Made by a program: the position numbers and the translations under genes. Shown one piece after another: positions 40,001 to 52,984 of a stretch of 64,000 bases of DNA. The notes under the pieces were generated by a model, which saw only the letters and a program-made list of their open reading frames with translations, was not told where the DNA came from and did no database searches. Numbering within the stretch: the stretch's first letter is position 1; each line of letters begins with the position of its first letter. Source of the DNA: Closterium sp. Naga37s-1 (Eukaryota > Streptophyta > Zygnematophyceae > Desmidiales > Closteriaceae); assembly GCA_947471745.1 (NCBI GenBank), contig CANJKZ010000265.1, positions 124,001 through 188,000 on the forward strand. The letters are read 5' to 3'.

Positions 40001-42900
40001 AGGACAAAACACGGCGCGAGGTGGGGTGGTAAAACTGCCAACCAGGCGCGTCAGGGGGGAAGCCAAGGAAGACGCAGGGAACAGCACGGGGGGACAGCTT
40101 GTCCGCAGACAAGTCGCGAACAAACGCCCGAGATCCCCAGACCCGAAACGCAGACGCATCGCCGACCTTCCCCGTCCACCGCAGGGTGGGGGAGGTCTCT
40201 GGCAAGGAGACCCGGGGCTGGAGGTTGAGCTGATGCGCTGCGTACTGAACTGCAAACGGCCACAGAAAATGGGGGGCAGCCGCATGGATCATGGACGTAC
40301 GAGCGACGGCAGCCGCATGGATCATGGACGTACGAGCGACGTCCATGACCATGCCAATGCGGCGCTCAGCAATCCCATTTTGCTGCGGAGAGGCCGGAAG
40401 CGTGAAGGTCTGGCGGATGCCCTGTGCTCGACAGAAGGCTCCCAGACGGGCAGAGGAAAACTCCCCGCCTCTGTCAGTGTGCAGACGCAGAACAGGAAAG
40501 TCCGAGCCGAAACTCTCTCTGAGCTGGAGACGAGCTGCGCGGATCCAGTCGATCAACACCTCAGTGACATCGCCCTTGCTGCGCAAGGGGAAGACTGTGG
40601 TGTAACGCGAGTAGTCGTCAACCACCAACAGGAAGTAACGCTCGTGCCCCTGTCCACGGACGCGGGCGGGGCCCCACACGACCATGTGAAGAGTCTGCAG
40701 CGGAGCCTCCGTCGGAGGAAACTCGGAGGAGTGAGGGGCGGCGCGCTGTCGCCCCTCGACGCAGGGGACGCAAGTAGGGGCAGGCCCCGGAGGTAGGGGA
40801 GGGAGAGACCGGGGGAGACCAGAGACAAGGACACGGGAGGCCATGCCTCGGAGGCGAGGCAGGGAGGGGTGACCAAGGCGGTGGTGCCAAAGGAGAGTCT
40901 GGTGGGACAGGAGACGACACGAGCAGGGAGCAGACTCAGGACAAGACCTGGACGTTGCAGCAAACACCTGACTCGACGCAGCTACCTGACCAGACGCAGC
41001 AGCCGGAGGAGACTCAGTAGTAAGTGTGTACAGGCTCGACCCTGGCCGACGGGTAAACGTGGCCAAGTGTCGGCCTGTCCGAGCACACGTTTAGTGGGTC
41101 ACCCGCTGACTCGCAGGAGTGAACTGGTCAACCCCCCTATCCTGTAGGTCAGCTCCACTCACCAAGTTCGTAGAGAACGAGGGGAGGTAGAGACCTGACA
41201 GGGTGCCAGAGGGGGCTGCCGGGCACGGTAAGACAGTGGAGAAGCTAGCAAGGACAGGACCCCCAGAGGGGTCCGCCAGGGAGACCGCAACCGGCCGACT
41301 AAGCGGCGTAAGCGTGGTGCGGTCGCGAAAGAAGGAGCGGGAAGCACCCGAGTCAAGGGTGAAGGTGTGTAAGGCCTGAGCCGACGTAGTACCTGAGAGA
41401 GCAGACTCACCAGCACCTGGGGCAGCAGACGCACTAGCACCTGGGGCAGCAGCCTCACCAGCACCTAGAGCAGCAGCCTCAATGCCCGGGTCAGGCGGAA
41501 CACACAGGTAACAGTCACCCTCAACACTAACAGTCACAGCATACATGGCAGCAAGAATAGCATCATAGTCAAGATCAAAGATGGCAACCCCCGCCCTAGA
41601 CAGATCTCCCCAGCGAGGGATCTCTGACGCCTCAGGGAACTGGTGACGCCACTCGTCCGTCAGGCAGCCGAAGCAGCGCTGGGTGGAGTGCGGGCCCCCG
41701 CACTGCTCACCAGTGCGGTCGCCGGTGCGGAGAACGTAAGTGCAGGGACCAGTACCCCCACCGCGCTGACGCGCAGCGTACCACTCACGAAGCTGCTGAG
41801 GGGACAGGGTCTCACGACTGCGCTGCTGCTGCTGGCGCGGACCACCACCGGACCCACTCCTCTGCGTAGAGTCGCGAGCAGCTCCACCGCCGCCGCCGCC
41901 GCCGGCGCCTCCGCCGCCGCCGCCGGCGCCTCCGCCGCCTCCGCCACCTCCGCCACTTCCGCTCCCTCCGCCACCACCGCCGCCTCCTCCGCCTCCACTG
42001 CTGCCACCGCCGCCGCCACCCCCGCCACCACTCCCACCACCACCCCCACCCCCTCCACTGCCTCCACCACCACCTCCACCGCCCCCGATAGCCCTTCCAG
42101 CTCCCTTGCCCCCCTTGCCCTTGCCGGTGCGGCGCCTCCCGCTAGGGGCAGACGCAGCGCCGACCCCGTAGAAACCAACGAGGTCGGCAGCAGCAGCAGA
42201 AGCAACAGAGGGCAAGAGGGGGGAGGGGGAACACCCCTCAAAGACGGGGGTGCGAGGGTCACCACGAGAGGCTCCTACAGCTACTATGCTCTTCTCTGCT
42301 GCTAGGAGGCGCTCCTCGAGGAGGTCAACGGTGAGAGTGGTGGGGCAAACTGAGAGGAAGTGGTCCCTGACTAAGCGAAGAGAGTCAGGGAGCCGGGTGA
42401 CTATGTAGTAGAGGGTGATGTACATGGGGGGGGGGGGGGTTCTTGGCGCAGAACTCAGCAGGGAGCGCAGCGCGGTAGCGAGTGTCACTAGTGCGGAGGT
42501 GCGTAATGAGGTCAGCGACTGTGGGAAAGGTAGCAAGGTCAGGGAAGAGGTACGGTAGTATGAGGCCGCTCAGTGCAGCAGTGGCAGGGGAAGAGTAGCG
42601 TGCAACTACAGCGTCGTACAAGGTCTGAGCACTCTTGTACTGGCTAAAGTGTGCACGCTCGGTGGTCGGTAAGTGGCGACGCACAGCAAGACGGGCAGCA
42701 GCATCGCGTGTCGCCCACTGTGAGCGAACAGTGCTGTCAGCAGTAGCAGGCGGGGCAGGGGAGGCACCAGAGGTGAGGTCGAACAGAGAGAGGCCGTCTG
42801 TCCTATCGCACTGGAGGAACAGCTGGAGGTCATCGACCCAGACCTCAAAGTCAACAGCACGACCCTTAGTGTCAAAGGTAAGAACACTGGGGGTAGCCAT
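37012..42900 (-). pseudogene. gag-pol region of C3 (fossil)
   Basis: gag block FEVWVDDLQLFLQCDR (about 42,800), polyglycine, an unusual Cys/His block with CTYVLRTGDRTGEQCGG (about 41,730), protease TLDSGASRSFF (about 41,350), integrase (WHHRLGHPSL about 40,880; the DVWGP motif reads VVWGP here, about 40,680; DRGGEFSS about 40,460), reverse transcriptase (VKRPPGSPPVFKARYVARGF about 38,400; YVDDLVFA about 38,000) and RNase H (TGHADASWADDQ about 37,480). Broken. Confidence 0.88.
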
Positions 42901-42984
42901 GACTGCAGAGGTCTAGCAAGGAGTGAGCTCACCAGTACGTGTAAGTAGGGCCGGGGCGCGCCGGTAGGACTGGTGGCGGCTCGA

Positions 42985-43840
42985 CGGCAGGGCGGCTCAG
43001 CTGCTGGGCGGCTCGGCTGTCGGGCGGCTCGGCGGCTCGGCTGCTGGGCGGCTCGGCGGTCGGGCGGCTCGGCGGTTCGGTTGCTGGGCGGCTCGGCTGT
43101 CCGGCGGCTCGGCGGCTAGGCGGCTCGACTGCTGGGCGGCTCGGCGGCTCTGCTGCTGGGCGGCTCGGTGGCTCTGCTGCTGGGCTGCTCGGTAGAGGCG
43201 GCGTTGAGGCCGCTAGGGGCAGCGACGGGGTCGCTTAGGGAGGGGAGCGGCGACGGGGCCGTGTAGTGGCGGCGACGGGGCCGCGTAGGAAGGGGGGGGG
43301 GGGGGCGGCGACGGGGCCGCTAGGGGCGGCGACAGGGCCGCGTAGAGGCGGCGTCGGGGCCGCTTAGGGGCGGCGACGAGGCCGCTTAGGAGCGGCAGCG
43401 GGGCCGCTTAGGGGCGGCGACGGGGCCGCGTAGGGTGGGAGGCGGCGACGGGGCCGCTGGGGGCGGCGACGGGGCCGCGTAGGGGCGGCGACGGGGCCGC
43501 GTAGGGTGAGAGGCGGCGACGGGGCCGATAGGGGCGGCGACGGGGCCGCTAGGGGCGGCGACGGGGCCGCGTAGGGGTGGCGACGGGGCCGCGTAGGGGC
43601 GGCGACTGGGCCGCGTAGGGGCGGCGACTGGGCCGCGTAGGGTAAGTGGCGGCGACGGGGCCGCTAGGGGCGGCGACGGGTCCGCTAGGGGCGGCGACGG
43701 GGCCGCGTAGGGGCGGCGACGGGGCCGCGTAGGTGCGGCGACGGGGCCGCGTAGGGTGAGAGGCGGCGACGGGGCCGCTAGGGGCGGCAACGGGGCCGCG
43801 TGGAGGCCGGCAACGAGGCCGCTAGGGGCCACTAGGGGCC
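42985..43840 (-). repeat. GC-rich leader minisatellite of C3
   Basis: Two blocks: a 9 bp-based block (GGCGGCTCG words, 42,985-43,195) and a longer block on GGGGCCGCGTAGGGGCGGCG units (43,200-43,840). Inverted counterpart of the leaders in C4 and C5, with a longer second block. Confidence 0.88.
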
Positions 43841-43959
43841 TGGAAAGGGCGGCGAAAAAGGCGCGCCTCGGGCAGGAGCGACTGGCGCTCCGGTCAGAGA
43901 GGAAAATTTCAGTGGTGGGCCCAAGGAAGCGTTCCCACTAGGGAACCTGCTCTATACCA

Positions 43960-44084
43960 TGTGAAGAATGAGGAATGAATGAACTAGCAAGCAGGTGGGT
44001 ACAAGTGGGAAAACCTAGAAATGTTGTACCCCATATAGTCTACCCCACTACAGCCTACACAGACTATAGCATATAAGTTTGACA
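43960..44084 (-). repeat. C3 5' LTR
   Basis: 125 bp, about two mismatches from the 3' LTR. The primer site (plus strand CCTGCTCTATACCA) lies just inside. Confidence 0.93.
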
Positions 44085-44089
44085 AAAAC

Positions 44090-46265
44090 GGGGAGTGATT
44101 AGTCGTGCTGGACGGCGCGTTGTTGAAGGCGAACTCCAACATGGCTAGAGATTCTTCCCAGCGGGCAGGGTCGGGGAAGTTTGTCCTGATCAGCTGCTCC
44201 ATGGTCTGATTGGTCCGCTCGGTCTGGCCGTCCGTTTGTGGGTGATAAGCAGACGAGAACTGTAGCTTCGTGCCGTACTGCGCCCATGTCTCCTTCCAGA
44301 ACTTTGATGTAAACTTCGGGTCTCGGTCGCTGATGATCGCCGAAGGGATGCCGTGCAGTCGCACGACCGTTGAGATGAAGAGGCGCGCAGTTTCTTCGGC
44401 TGTGATTGTCGTTCGACATGGGGCAAAATGCGCCATTTTCGTGAAGCGATCGACGACGACGAGCACAGCGTCGTTGCCGGACGGCCCAGCTGGCATCCCA
44501 GTGACAAAATCCATTGTCACTTGCTGCCACGGTCGTTCGGGTGGCTCGAGGGGTTGCAGCAGCCCAGCTGGTCGTTGACGTGTCGATTTCATGGCTTGGC
44601 ACACCCTGCATGAGGACACATATCGCTGCACGTCGTTAGAGGAGTCGGGCCAGTAGTATTGACGGTGCAGTAATTTCTGGGTTTTATCAACCCCGAAGTG
44701 TCCGGAGAAATTAGAATCGTGGACCTCTTGGATAAGGAGTTCACACAGCAGCCTATAAGCGGGAACCCAAATCCGGTCGGTTCCGGCTTTTAGGTAATAG
44801 TCCCCTTTCGGCGTCGTGGCCTGCTGGTGATTTCCAGTCATGAAGAACGGGTCCGTAGTGTAGCCGTGGGTGAATAGTCGGGAAAGTAATGGGTTCGAAT
44901 GGGTAATGAGTACTGCAGCGGCTTGTACTGTCGGTCGGGTCAGGGCGTCGGCGATGTTATTCGCCCCTTTCTTGTATGTGATGCGGTAGGTAAAATGGCT
45001 CTCCATGTAATCCAGCCACCGTATTTGTCGTGGGTTGAGGTTGGGCTGGGCTCGCAGGTACTGTAGGGATTTGTGGTCCGTGCGAACAGTGACGTCGGCG
45101 CCCACCAAGTAGCAGCGCCACAGTTTGAACGCGTGTATTATGGCGAGCATCTCCTTGTCGTGGATCAGGTAGTTGCGTTCGGCTGCCTGTAGCTTGCGTG
45201 ATTCGTAGGCTATCGGCTGCAATCCGTTCCCGAAATCTTGGAGTAGCACAGCTCCGATGGCAAAATCTGAGGCGTCGGTGACGACTTCGAACGGCTTCGA
45301 TGGGTCGGCGATGCGCAGCACAGGAGGGGAAACGAGAAAATTCTTGAGTTCCTGGAAAGCCGCCTCTGCCTCCTCCCCCCACACAAAATTCCTGTCCTTG
45401 TGCAGCAGGTCGGTCAGCGGGCCGGTTATCCCCGCCATATTCGGGATAAACCGCCTGACGTAATTCACAAAGCCCAGAAAACTCTGGAGTTCCGTGACAT
45501 TTGTCGGGGACTTCCACTCCTGTATGGTCTTGATTTTCGCCGGGTCGATTTTAATGCCGTCGCGCGAGATGACGTGCCCCAAAAACTCCAACTCCTGCTT
45601 AAAAAACTCGCACTTAGAGCCCTTGGTGATGAGTCGGTTCTCCTGCAGCCGCTTAAACACTGCATCCAGGTCGCGGAGGTGCTGCTCCCGTGTCTTGCTA
45701 AAAATCAGGATATCATCCAAGTAGACAATGACACATCGGTCTAGAAGATCCCGAAAGACCCTGTTCATGGTGAGTTGAAATGTCGAAGGCGCGTTCGTGA
45801 GGCCGAAAGGCATCACTGTAAATTCGTAACTCCCGTAGCGTGTGCGAAACGCAGTCTTGTGACAGTCGTCGGCGAAGACTCGAATCTGGTGGTAACCGCC
45901 ACGTAAGTCAATCTTCGAGAAATATCGAGCGCCGCGAAGTTGGTCGAGGAGGTCGTCGGTGCGTTGGATTGGGTAGCGAGACTTGATGGTGACCCGGTTC
46001 AGCGCGCGATAGTTGATGCACATGCGAAGTCCGCCGTCTTTCTTCGGAGTGAACAGGATTGGTGCTGCGAAGGGAGATGTGCTGGCCCGAATGAACCCTT
46101 TCTCCAACGGTGCGTCAATTTGACTTCGCAGCTCCTCGAGTTCCGGCTGGGTCAACCGCCACTGTGTCGGAACAGTCGGTTGCGCGCCAGGTTCCAGCTG
46201 GATTTTGTGGTCCTCAAGTCTCTCGGGTGGCAGTCCAGGTGGCAGGTCGTCGAGGAAAATGTCGG
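44090..46265 (-). pseudogene. G3 reverse transcriptase, RNase H and integrase (fossil part)
   Basis: Blocks in order from high to low coordinates: reverse transcriptase (GGLRMCINYRALN, YLDDILIF), RNase H (VVTDASDFAIGAVL), the integrase zinc finger (GHFGVDKTQ with CRVCQAMK) and the integrase core ([29 protein letters not shown]). Bounded on the right by the C4 LTR and on the left by the C3 LTR. Confidence 0.9.
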
Positions 46266-46270
46266 GATAC

Positions 46271-46396
46271 TGTCAAACTCATATGCTATAGTCTGTGTAG
46301 GCTGTAGTGGGGTAGACAATATGGGGTACAACACTTTTAGGTTTTCCTACTTGTACCCACCTGCTTGCTAGTTCATTCATTCCTCATTTCTTCACA
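46271..46396 (+). repeat. C4 5' LTR
   Basis: 126 bp, begins TGTCAAACTCATATGC and ends CTTCACA, directly followed by the primer site. Confidence 0.94.
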
Positions 46397-46499
46397 TGGT
46401 ATAGAGCAGGTTCCCTAGTGGGAACGGTTCTTAGGGCCCACCACTGAAATCGATTTTTTTTTCCTGACCGGAGCGCGAGTCGCCCCTGCCCGAGGCGCG

Positions 46500-47175
46500 C
46501 CCCGTGGGCCGCCCTCTCGTCCCGTCCCCTGCCCTTAGCGGCCTGTCGCGCCCTCCTAGAGGCCCCCCTCACGACCCCTCGCGCCACCCTTAGCGGCCCC
46601 GTCGCCGCCCCTAGCGGCCCCGTTGCCGCCCTTCTAGGCCCCTCGCGGCCCCTTCGCGGCCCCGTCGCCGCCCCTAGCGGCCCCGTCGCCGCCCTTCTAG
46701 GCCCCTCGCGGCCCCTTCGCGGCCCCGTCGCCGCCCCCAGCGGCCCCGTCGCCACCCTTCGAGGCCCCTCGCGGCCCCTTTGCGGCCCCGTCGCCGCCCC
46801 TAGCGGCCCCGTCGCCGCCCCTATCGGCCCCGTCGCCGCCCTTCGCGGCCCCGTCGCCGCCCTTCGCGGCCCCGTCGCCGCCCTTCGCGGCCCCGTCGCC
46901 GCCCCTAGCGGCCCCGTCGCCGCCCTTCGCGGCCCCGTCGCCACCTCTCGCGGCCCCGTCGCCGCCCTCTTGCGGCCCCGTCGCCGCCCCTTTCGACCCC
47001 TCCCCGGCCCCTTCACCGCCGAGCCGCCGAGCCGCCAAGCAGCCGAACCGCCGAGCCGCTGAGTCGCCGAGCCGCCGAGCCGACGAGCCGCCGAACCGCC
47101 GAGCCGCCGAGCCGCCAAGCAGCCGAGCCGCCGAGCCGCCGAGCCGTCGAGCCGCCGAGGCCGCCGTCGAGCCGC
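46500..47175 (+). repeat. GC-rich leader minisatellite of C4
   Basis: Units like CGGCCCCGTCGCCGCCCCTAG (46,560-46,990) followed by a GCCGAGCCG block (47,010-47,170). Same architecture as C1. Long proline-, alanine- or glycine-rich frames across it are not genes. Confidence 0.88.
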
Positions 47176-47340
47176 CACTACCGAGCCGCTGCCGCCGATC
47201 CGCTGTCGAGCCGCTACTGCCACTGCCGAGCCGCTGCCACCGCGGTTGCAGCCCTGTTCCTACCGGCGCGCCCTGGCCCTACCCACCCGGACTGGAGAGA
47301 GCACTCCCTGCTAGACCACTGCTGTCATGGCTACCCCCAG

Positions 47341-47708
47341 TGTGAGAGTACGACGGCTTATGCCAGCTATGCTTGCTTGCCCTTACTTTGTTATGCTATT
47401 TCTAGCATAGGATAATTATATGCATGCATGAATTGCTTGATTTCCTAGGCTAGGTGCTTTCCTATATTTTATTATAGTTATAGCACCGAGCTAGGTTGCG
47501 TGCACCGAATTCTGGCTTTTCGGTTGCCACCGAATTGCCTTCTACCGAATTCGGAAAGGATCTGTTCGGGACGCTTCGCGACCCGCGGAACCTTCGCGTA
47601 ACACCTGGTTACGGGGCCTTGTGTCGAGCCTATATATAGCCTCGTCTTGTACCCAGGTGATCATTCAATTCACATTCTCTTTTCTGAGCTCGATCCTAGA
47701 TCGTAACA
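47341..47708 (+). repeat. G2 5' LTR
   Basis: 368 bp, begins TGTGAGAGTACGACGG and ends CGTAACA. A TATATATAG box lies near 47,630, a likely promoter for the element. Confidence 0.95.
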
Positions 47709-48139
47709 CTTGGTAATCAGAGCCTGTTTAGAAGCGAAGTTTTTCGACCGCTAAAACCTAGCTTTTAAAACCGCGGGGGCGACGACGGAAAGCGCCGATT
47801 TCGGGTACGTAAACCAGGTCCGCGCTATTTTCTAACGTCCCCCTCGAACCGGTTTTCGAACACTCCTCAGGTCCAGTGGCGAAAAAGTTGGAATTTCGAC
47901 CGTCGGATCGATTCGAATCTCAACGGCCTCGAGAATTTCGCCCAAAAAAGTTGGAATTTGGAGCGTCGGATCGAATTTCTTCTCAACGGCCGAGATCAAA
48001 CGCGAATTTCGACTGAGGGAGAATAACGCGACCTACAGAATCAGCCCTCGTCATTTCTGCAGTCAACTCGACTCACAGTAAGATGACCAGCGCCTAAAAT
48101 TCATTTATTTTCGTCGCAAATCTTCCCATAAATCTTCAA

Positions 48140-51100
48140 ATGGAGGAAAACGGTGATAATTCCGTACGGAAAATTACGGAGTTACACACCGGCCTGGACC
48201 AGACGCGAGCGGCACTCCAGCGAATAGAGGAGCTTCTCGCGAACCAGTCGGCAGCCGCCATAGCAGCAGCGAACGCAGCGGCGAATGCAGCAGCAACGTC
48301 AGCAGCAGCAGCGGCGACACCGACACTTAACCCAGCAGCAGCGGCAGCGGCTACAGTGAATCTTGAGGCGGCACGTCCGAGGCTACCGGAGACGTTCAAT
48401 CCGAATGCGAGAGACACTGACGTTCGTCGATTCATTGCGACTCTCGAAATTTACTTCGAGGCCGTTGGCTGTACGACCCCGACACACGATGCAATGCGGA
48501 TTCGGCTCGCAGCGACACTGTTACGAGGCCCAGCGCTCGAGTGGATTTACAACAGCAATAAGATCCGAGGCGAGGGGTCATGGACGCAGTTTCGGGAAGC
48601 TTTAATTCAGCGTTTCGAACCAATCAACTCCAGCTACATGGCGCGGCAGCAGATTCATCGGCATAAACAGTTCGGAAGTGTAACACAGTACACGCAGCAG
48701 ATGGAGAGCCTCTTCAACCGAATTACCGACCTGACCGAAGGGGAAAAAATCCAAGCGTATACTGAGGGGCTAAAGATGGAAGTCCGCCAACAGGTGATTG
48801 CCGCGAACTACAACAACTACCGCGACATGGTGCGTGCAGCAGATAGATTCGATGCGCTAATGCGATGTGAGCCCGAGACACGACGCCACGTGCCGAACCG
48901 ATCATTTGGCACGAAGCGATCGGCACCACCCACGACCGCCGACCCGATGGATATCGACAAGATCGACGCGAAGCAGCGGCCGACAAAATATGAGAAGTGC
49001 GAATTTTGCGGCGCAGCAGGACATCGACTCTTGGCGTGTTGGAAGTTGAAGAAGGTACTAGCGGAGCTGCAGGGCAACAACAGTGCGACATCCACGATGG
49101 CGAAAAAAGGAGGACATGATGGTGCGAATTTAAAACGCCACGACCGGCCGACAACAGGGGAAATCGCCGAGACAAATGGAGGCTCCGCGAAACAAGACTC
49201 TGCACCGACCGGGAAACTCCAGCCGAACACCCCCGAGAGTAAGAATATTCCCTCTCGAGGTTTTCGAGCCTTTAAAAAATTCAGGGGAGATTTCAAGGCC
49301 AAGAAAAAGCCTTCAGACATTATTCAGGTACCTGAGAAGTTGGGCAAACCACTCCGGAGCGTTGAAAAGGGTCGTGCATTCCAAGGAGTTCATATTCTCT
49401 CCCCGCAGCATAGTGTTAAGGCTCCCCATTGCCCACAGGAGAAGCCTACACAGCTGCAAAGGCTTAAGGGAAGGTTCCAGACCAAGACGAAGCTGAATCG
49501 GCCTCGGATAAAGCCTTCTAACCCAACTCAGTTGAAAACTGATATGGAGTCAGCAGCTTCGAGCGCAGGACCGAGGGATGATCTATTCGACATACCCTAC
49601 GATCCTAAAAGCGAGACCATCTACGGTTACTCGGAGCAGCAAAAACCACTACTACTCGAGGTGATCTGCAATGGGCGACGCCTCCAGGCAATGGTGGACA
49701 GTGGTGCGTCCCACTCGGTGTGCGACCGCGGGACGTTGGAGAAAATTGGAGAATTTTCGGAGGAGACCAAGTTCTCGGCAACAATGGTGGACGGTACGAA
49801 ACTTCCCATCCACGGCGAAGCATCACTGCAGCTGCACATAGGGGCGCTGAGGTGGAAGCCGACGTTGCCGATCACGAACATCAAGGGCTTAGATTTCATC
49901 TTGGGGCGAGATTTCTTGAAGCGGTTCAACCCCGAGATCGACTGGGTCAACAGGAAGGCGTGCATCTACAACAACGGGAAACGAGTGGAGCTGCGAAGCT
50001 GGACGGATACAGGGAACATTCCTGAAACGACACTGGCACGGTTCGAATGGACAGTGAACGAAAGTAACACGGGTTACTTAGCACTGGTTATGGCAGCAGC
50101 AGAGGAGGAGAAGCCGAGTTCGGAGCTACCTGCAGCAGTGAAGGAGGTCTTGGAGCAGTACAAGGATATAATGCCCGACGACCTACCTGCAGGCGTACCT
50201 GCAGCACGCACCCACGAGCATGAGATCGTGGAGGAACCAGGTGCGAAACCCGTCTCACGTGCACCATACCGACTGAGTCCGACCGAGCTGACAGACATGA
50301 AGAAACAGATAGAGTATCTACTGGACAGACAACTGATCCGCCCATCCACCTCTCCCTACGGTGCACCAGTCCTCTTCACTCCAAAACCAGACGGCAGTCT
50401 ACGGATGTGCATCGACTACCATGCACTGAACAAACAGACAGTTAAAAACAAATACCCCATACCGCGAATAGACGACCTACTGGACCAACTGCGTGGTGCA
50501 ACAGTCTTTTCGAAGTTGGACCTACGGTCGGGTTACTGGCAGATCAAGATGGCGGACAACTCGATCCACAAGACGGCGTTCCGTACCAGATACGGCTCCT
50601 ACGAATACTTGGTGATGCCGTTCGGACTCTGCAACGCACCAGCAACGTTTCAGGCGGAGATGAATCACATCTTACGACCCCTACTGGACGAGTGCGTAGT
50701 GGTGTACCTGGACGACATTCTTATCTACTCCAAGAAAATGAAGGAGCACGTGGAGCATCTGCGGAAGGTGTTCGAGATCCTGCGGAACAACAAGTTCTAC
50801 GTGAAGCTGTCGAAGAGCGACTTCGCCCTGAAGAAGGTGCAGTTTCTCGGGCACATGGTGAGTGCCGAGGGCGTACACGTGGACCCGCGGAAGATCGAAG
50901 CCGTCAAGAAATGGAAATTACCGGAGAACGTGAAGGAGTTGCAGCAGTTCCTAGGCTTCGCCAACTACTACAACAGGTTCGTGCCGCAGTACGCTAAGAT
51001 AGCAGCGCCACTGACCGACCTACTGAAAAAGGATACGCCCTACAAATGGGATACGCCTCATCAGCAAGCCATGGAGCAGCTACAGACAGCACTGACTACA

Positions 51101-52975
51101 GCGCCAGTACTCATCCTACCAGATCCAGACAAGGACTACGTGGTGGAAGCAGACGCTAGTGACCAAGCAGTCGGAGCAGTACTGATGCAGGATCACGGAC
51201 GCGGTTTGCAGCCCATCGCCTACCTCAGTAAGAAGCTACACGGAGCAGAACTGATCTACCCCATCCATGACAAGGAAGCCTTAGCGATAGTCATAGCCTT
51301 CAAGGCGTGGAGGTGTTACCTAGAGGGAGCCAAGACTACAGTCTATACTGACCACTGCAGTCTCAAATACATGAAGTCGCAGCCGACGCTCTCACGACGA
51401 CAGGTGCGGTGGGTGGACTTCCTGGAAACTCACTTCCACTATGACATCGTCTACAAGCCCGGGCCACACAACAAGGCAGACGCGTTGAGCCGCCCCGGAC
51501 ATGTAGCAGGCATCCAGCTCGACGGGATGAACCCTCTGCTCAAGGGTCTATTCCAACATGGGTACTCCGTGGACGCAGAGATCACTACAGCACAGAACCA
51601 GAAGCTGTTACAGTGGGAGAAAGACTTAGCTGTAAGGAAGGGTTCAGGAAAGATTTGGGTACCGAATTACGCCCCGCTACGGCAGATCCTATTGGAGGAG
51701 TTTCACGACGTACCTTACGCGGGACATTTCGGGAGCAACAAGACGTTAGCAGGGATAGCGAAGTATTACTACTGGCCCGGGATGGCAGCAGACGTGCAGC
51801 AGTTCGTCACCTCTTGCGACACGTGCCAGCGGATGAAGAGTAGCAAGCAGAAAAAAGCAGGGTTACTTCAGCCTCTACCCGTACCGGAGCAGCCATGGCA
51901 GGTCGTTAGCCTCGACTTTATCACAGGACTTCCTTCGACCTCACGGGGGCACGATTCCATCCTCGTAGTCATCGATAAGTTCTCCAAAATGGGTCACTTC
52001 ATACCGACGAACGCCACAGCTACAGCTGAAGCAACTGCTCGCCTCTTCTTCGACCGCATCATCACCATCCACGGCATCCCCGCTACACTCATCTCAGATA
52101 GAGACCCAAAATTCACCAGTAAGTTCTGGAAGGAACTCATGGGACTGTTGGGGACAAAGCTTGCAATGTCTTCAGCATACCACCCCCAGACTGACGGACA
52201 GACAGAGCGACTCAATCAAGTGGTTGAACAGTTACTACGCACAGCTTGCAAGGACGACGTCAGCCACTGGGACACACAGTTACCGACCCTAGAGTTCGCT
52301 TACAACAACGCATCACATGCGGCCACAGGGAAACTCCTTTCTTCCTGTGTTACGGACGGGAACCACTCACACCACAGCAGCCAACCACACCGTCACACGT
52401 CCAAGCCGCACATGACTTCGTCACCACCATGCAGCAGCTATGGGAGAAGACTCAGCGACGTCTCACCACGATGCAGAACTCCCAGAAGCAGTATGCCGAT
52501 CGTCAGCGACGAGATCACTCTGTCGCAGTCGGAGATCAGGTGCTTCTTGACACGCGCAACTTGAACCTGTCTCACCTCCCATCCAAACTCCGGCCACGCT
52601 TCTGTGGTCCTTTTCTCGTTGAGGCACAGGTGACACCAGTTACATTCCGCTTGCGCTTACCAGATACATGGAAGCTTCACAACGCTTTCCATGTCCAGCT
52701 ATTGAAGCCCTACAAGGACCCCAACCAACAGTTCCAGGGACGGCAGCTACCGCCACCACCACCTGTTCTCATACAGGATGAACCCGAGTACGAAGTGGAG
52801 CGCGTTCTCACTCATCGGCGCCGCGGCGGCAAGACCCTCGAGTTCCTGATACGCTGGAAGGGATACGACCCCACTGAGGACAGTTGGGTTGCAGAAGCTG
52901 ATATGGGCAATGCACGCCGTGCTCTCAAGGACTATCTTGTCAAGCAGGGTGTATCTCACGCCACCCAGCTTTGAG
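48140..52975 (+). pseudogene. gag-pol region of G2 (fossil)
   Basis: Parts in order: gag with an alanine-rich stretch and a retrotransposon-gag domain ([10 protein letters not shown], about 48,540); nucleocapsid knuckle [14 protein letters not shown] (about 49,000); protease [11 protein letters not shown] (about 49,695); reverse transcriptase ([13 protein letters not shown] about 50,400; [12 protein letters not shown] about 50,700); RNase H ([15 protein letters not shown] about 51,140); integrase zinc finger (GHFGSNKT with CDTCQRMK, about 51,720-51,840); integrase core ([29 protein letters not shown], 51,910-52,210); and a C-terminal chromodomain (LIRWKGYDPTEDSWV, about 52,845). This order and the chromodomain define a chromovirus. 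Confidence 0.93.
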
Positions 52976-52984
52976 GGGGGGACG

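Larger units (their letters stand above)
36690..44084 (-). mobile_element. Ty1/copia element C3
   Basis: 7,395 bp minus-strand element with 125 bp LTRs (36,690-36,814 and 43,960-44,084) and target duplication AAAAC (36,685-36,689 and 44,085-44,089), inserted in the integrase region of G3. It is full length in layout: primer site, GC-rich leader (about 42,985-43,840), gag from about 42,900, polyglycine (about 41,880-42,090), protease, integrase, 15 bp repeat linker, reverse transcriptase and RNase H (to about 37,015), and purine tract. The LTRs differ at about two positions, so it is young. Broken, with a few breaks. Confidence 0.92.

Noticed and set aside
43386-43832. Proline-rich proteins read from GC leader repeats (also 4,538-4,997, 15,501-16,334, 46,384-47,223, 60,356-60,778)
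   Set aside because: These lie in untranslated leaders between primer site and gag and simply translate a GC minisatellite.
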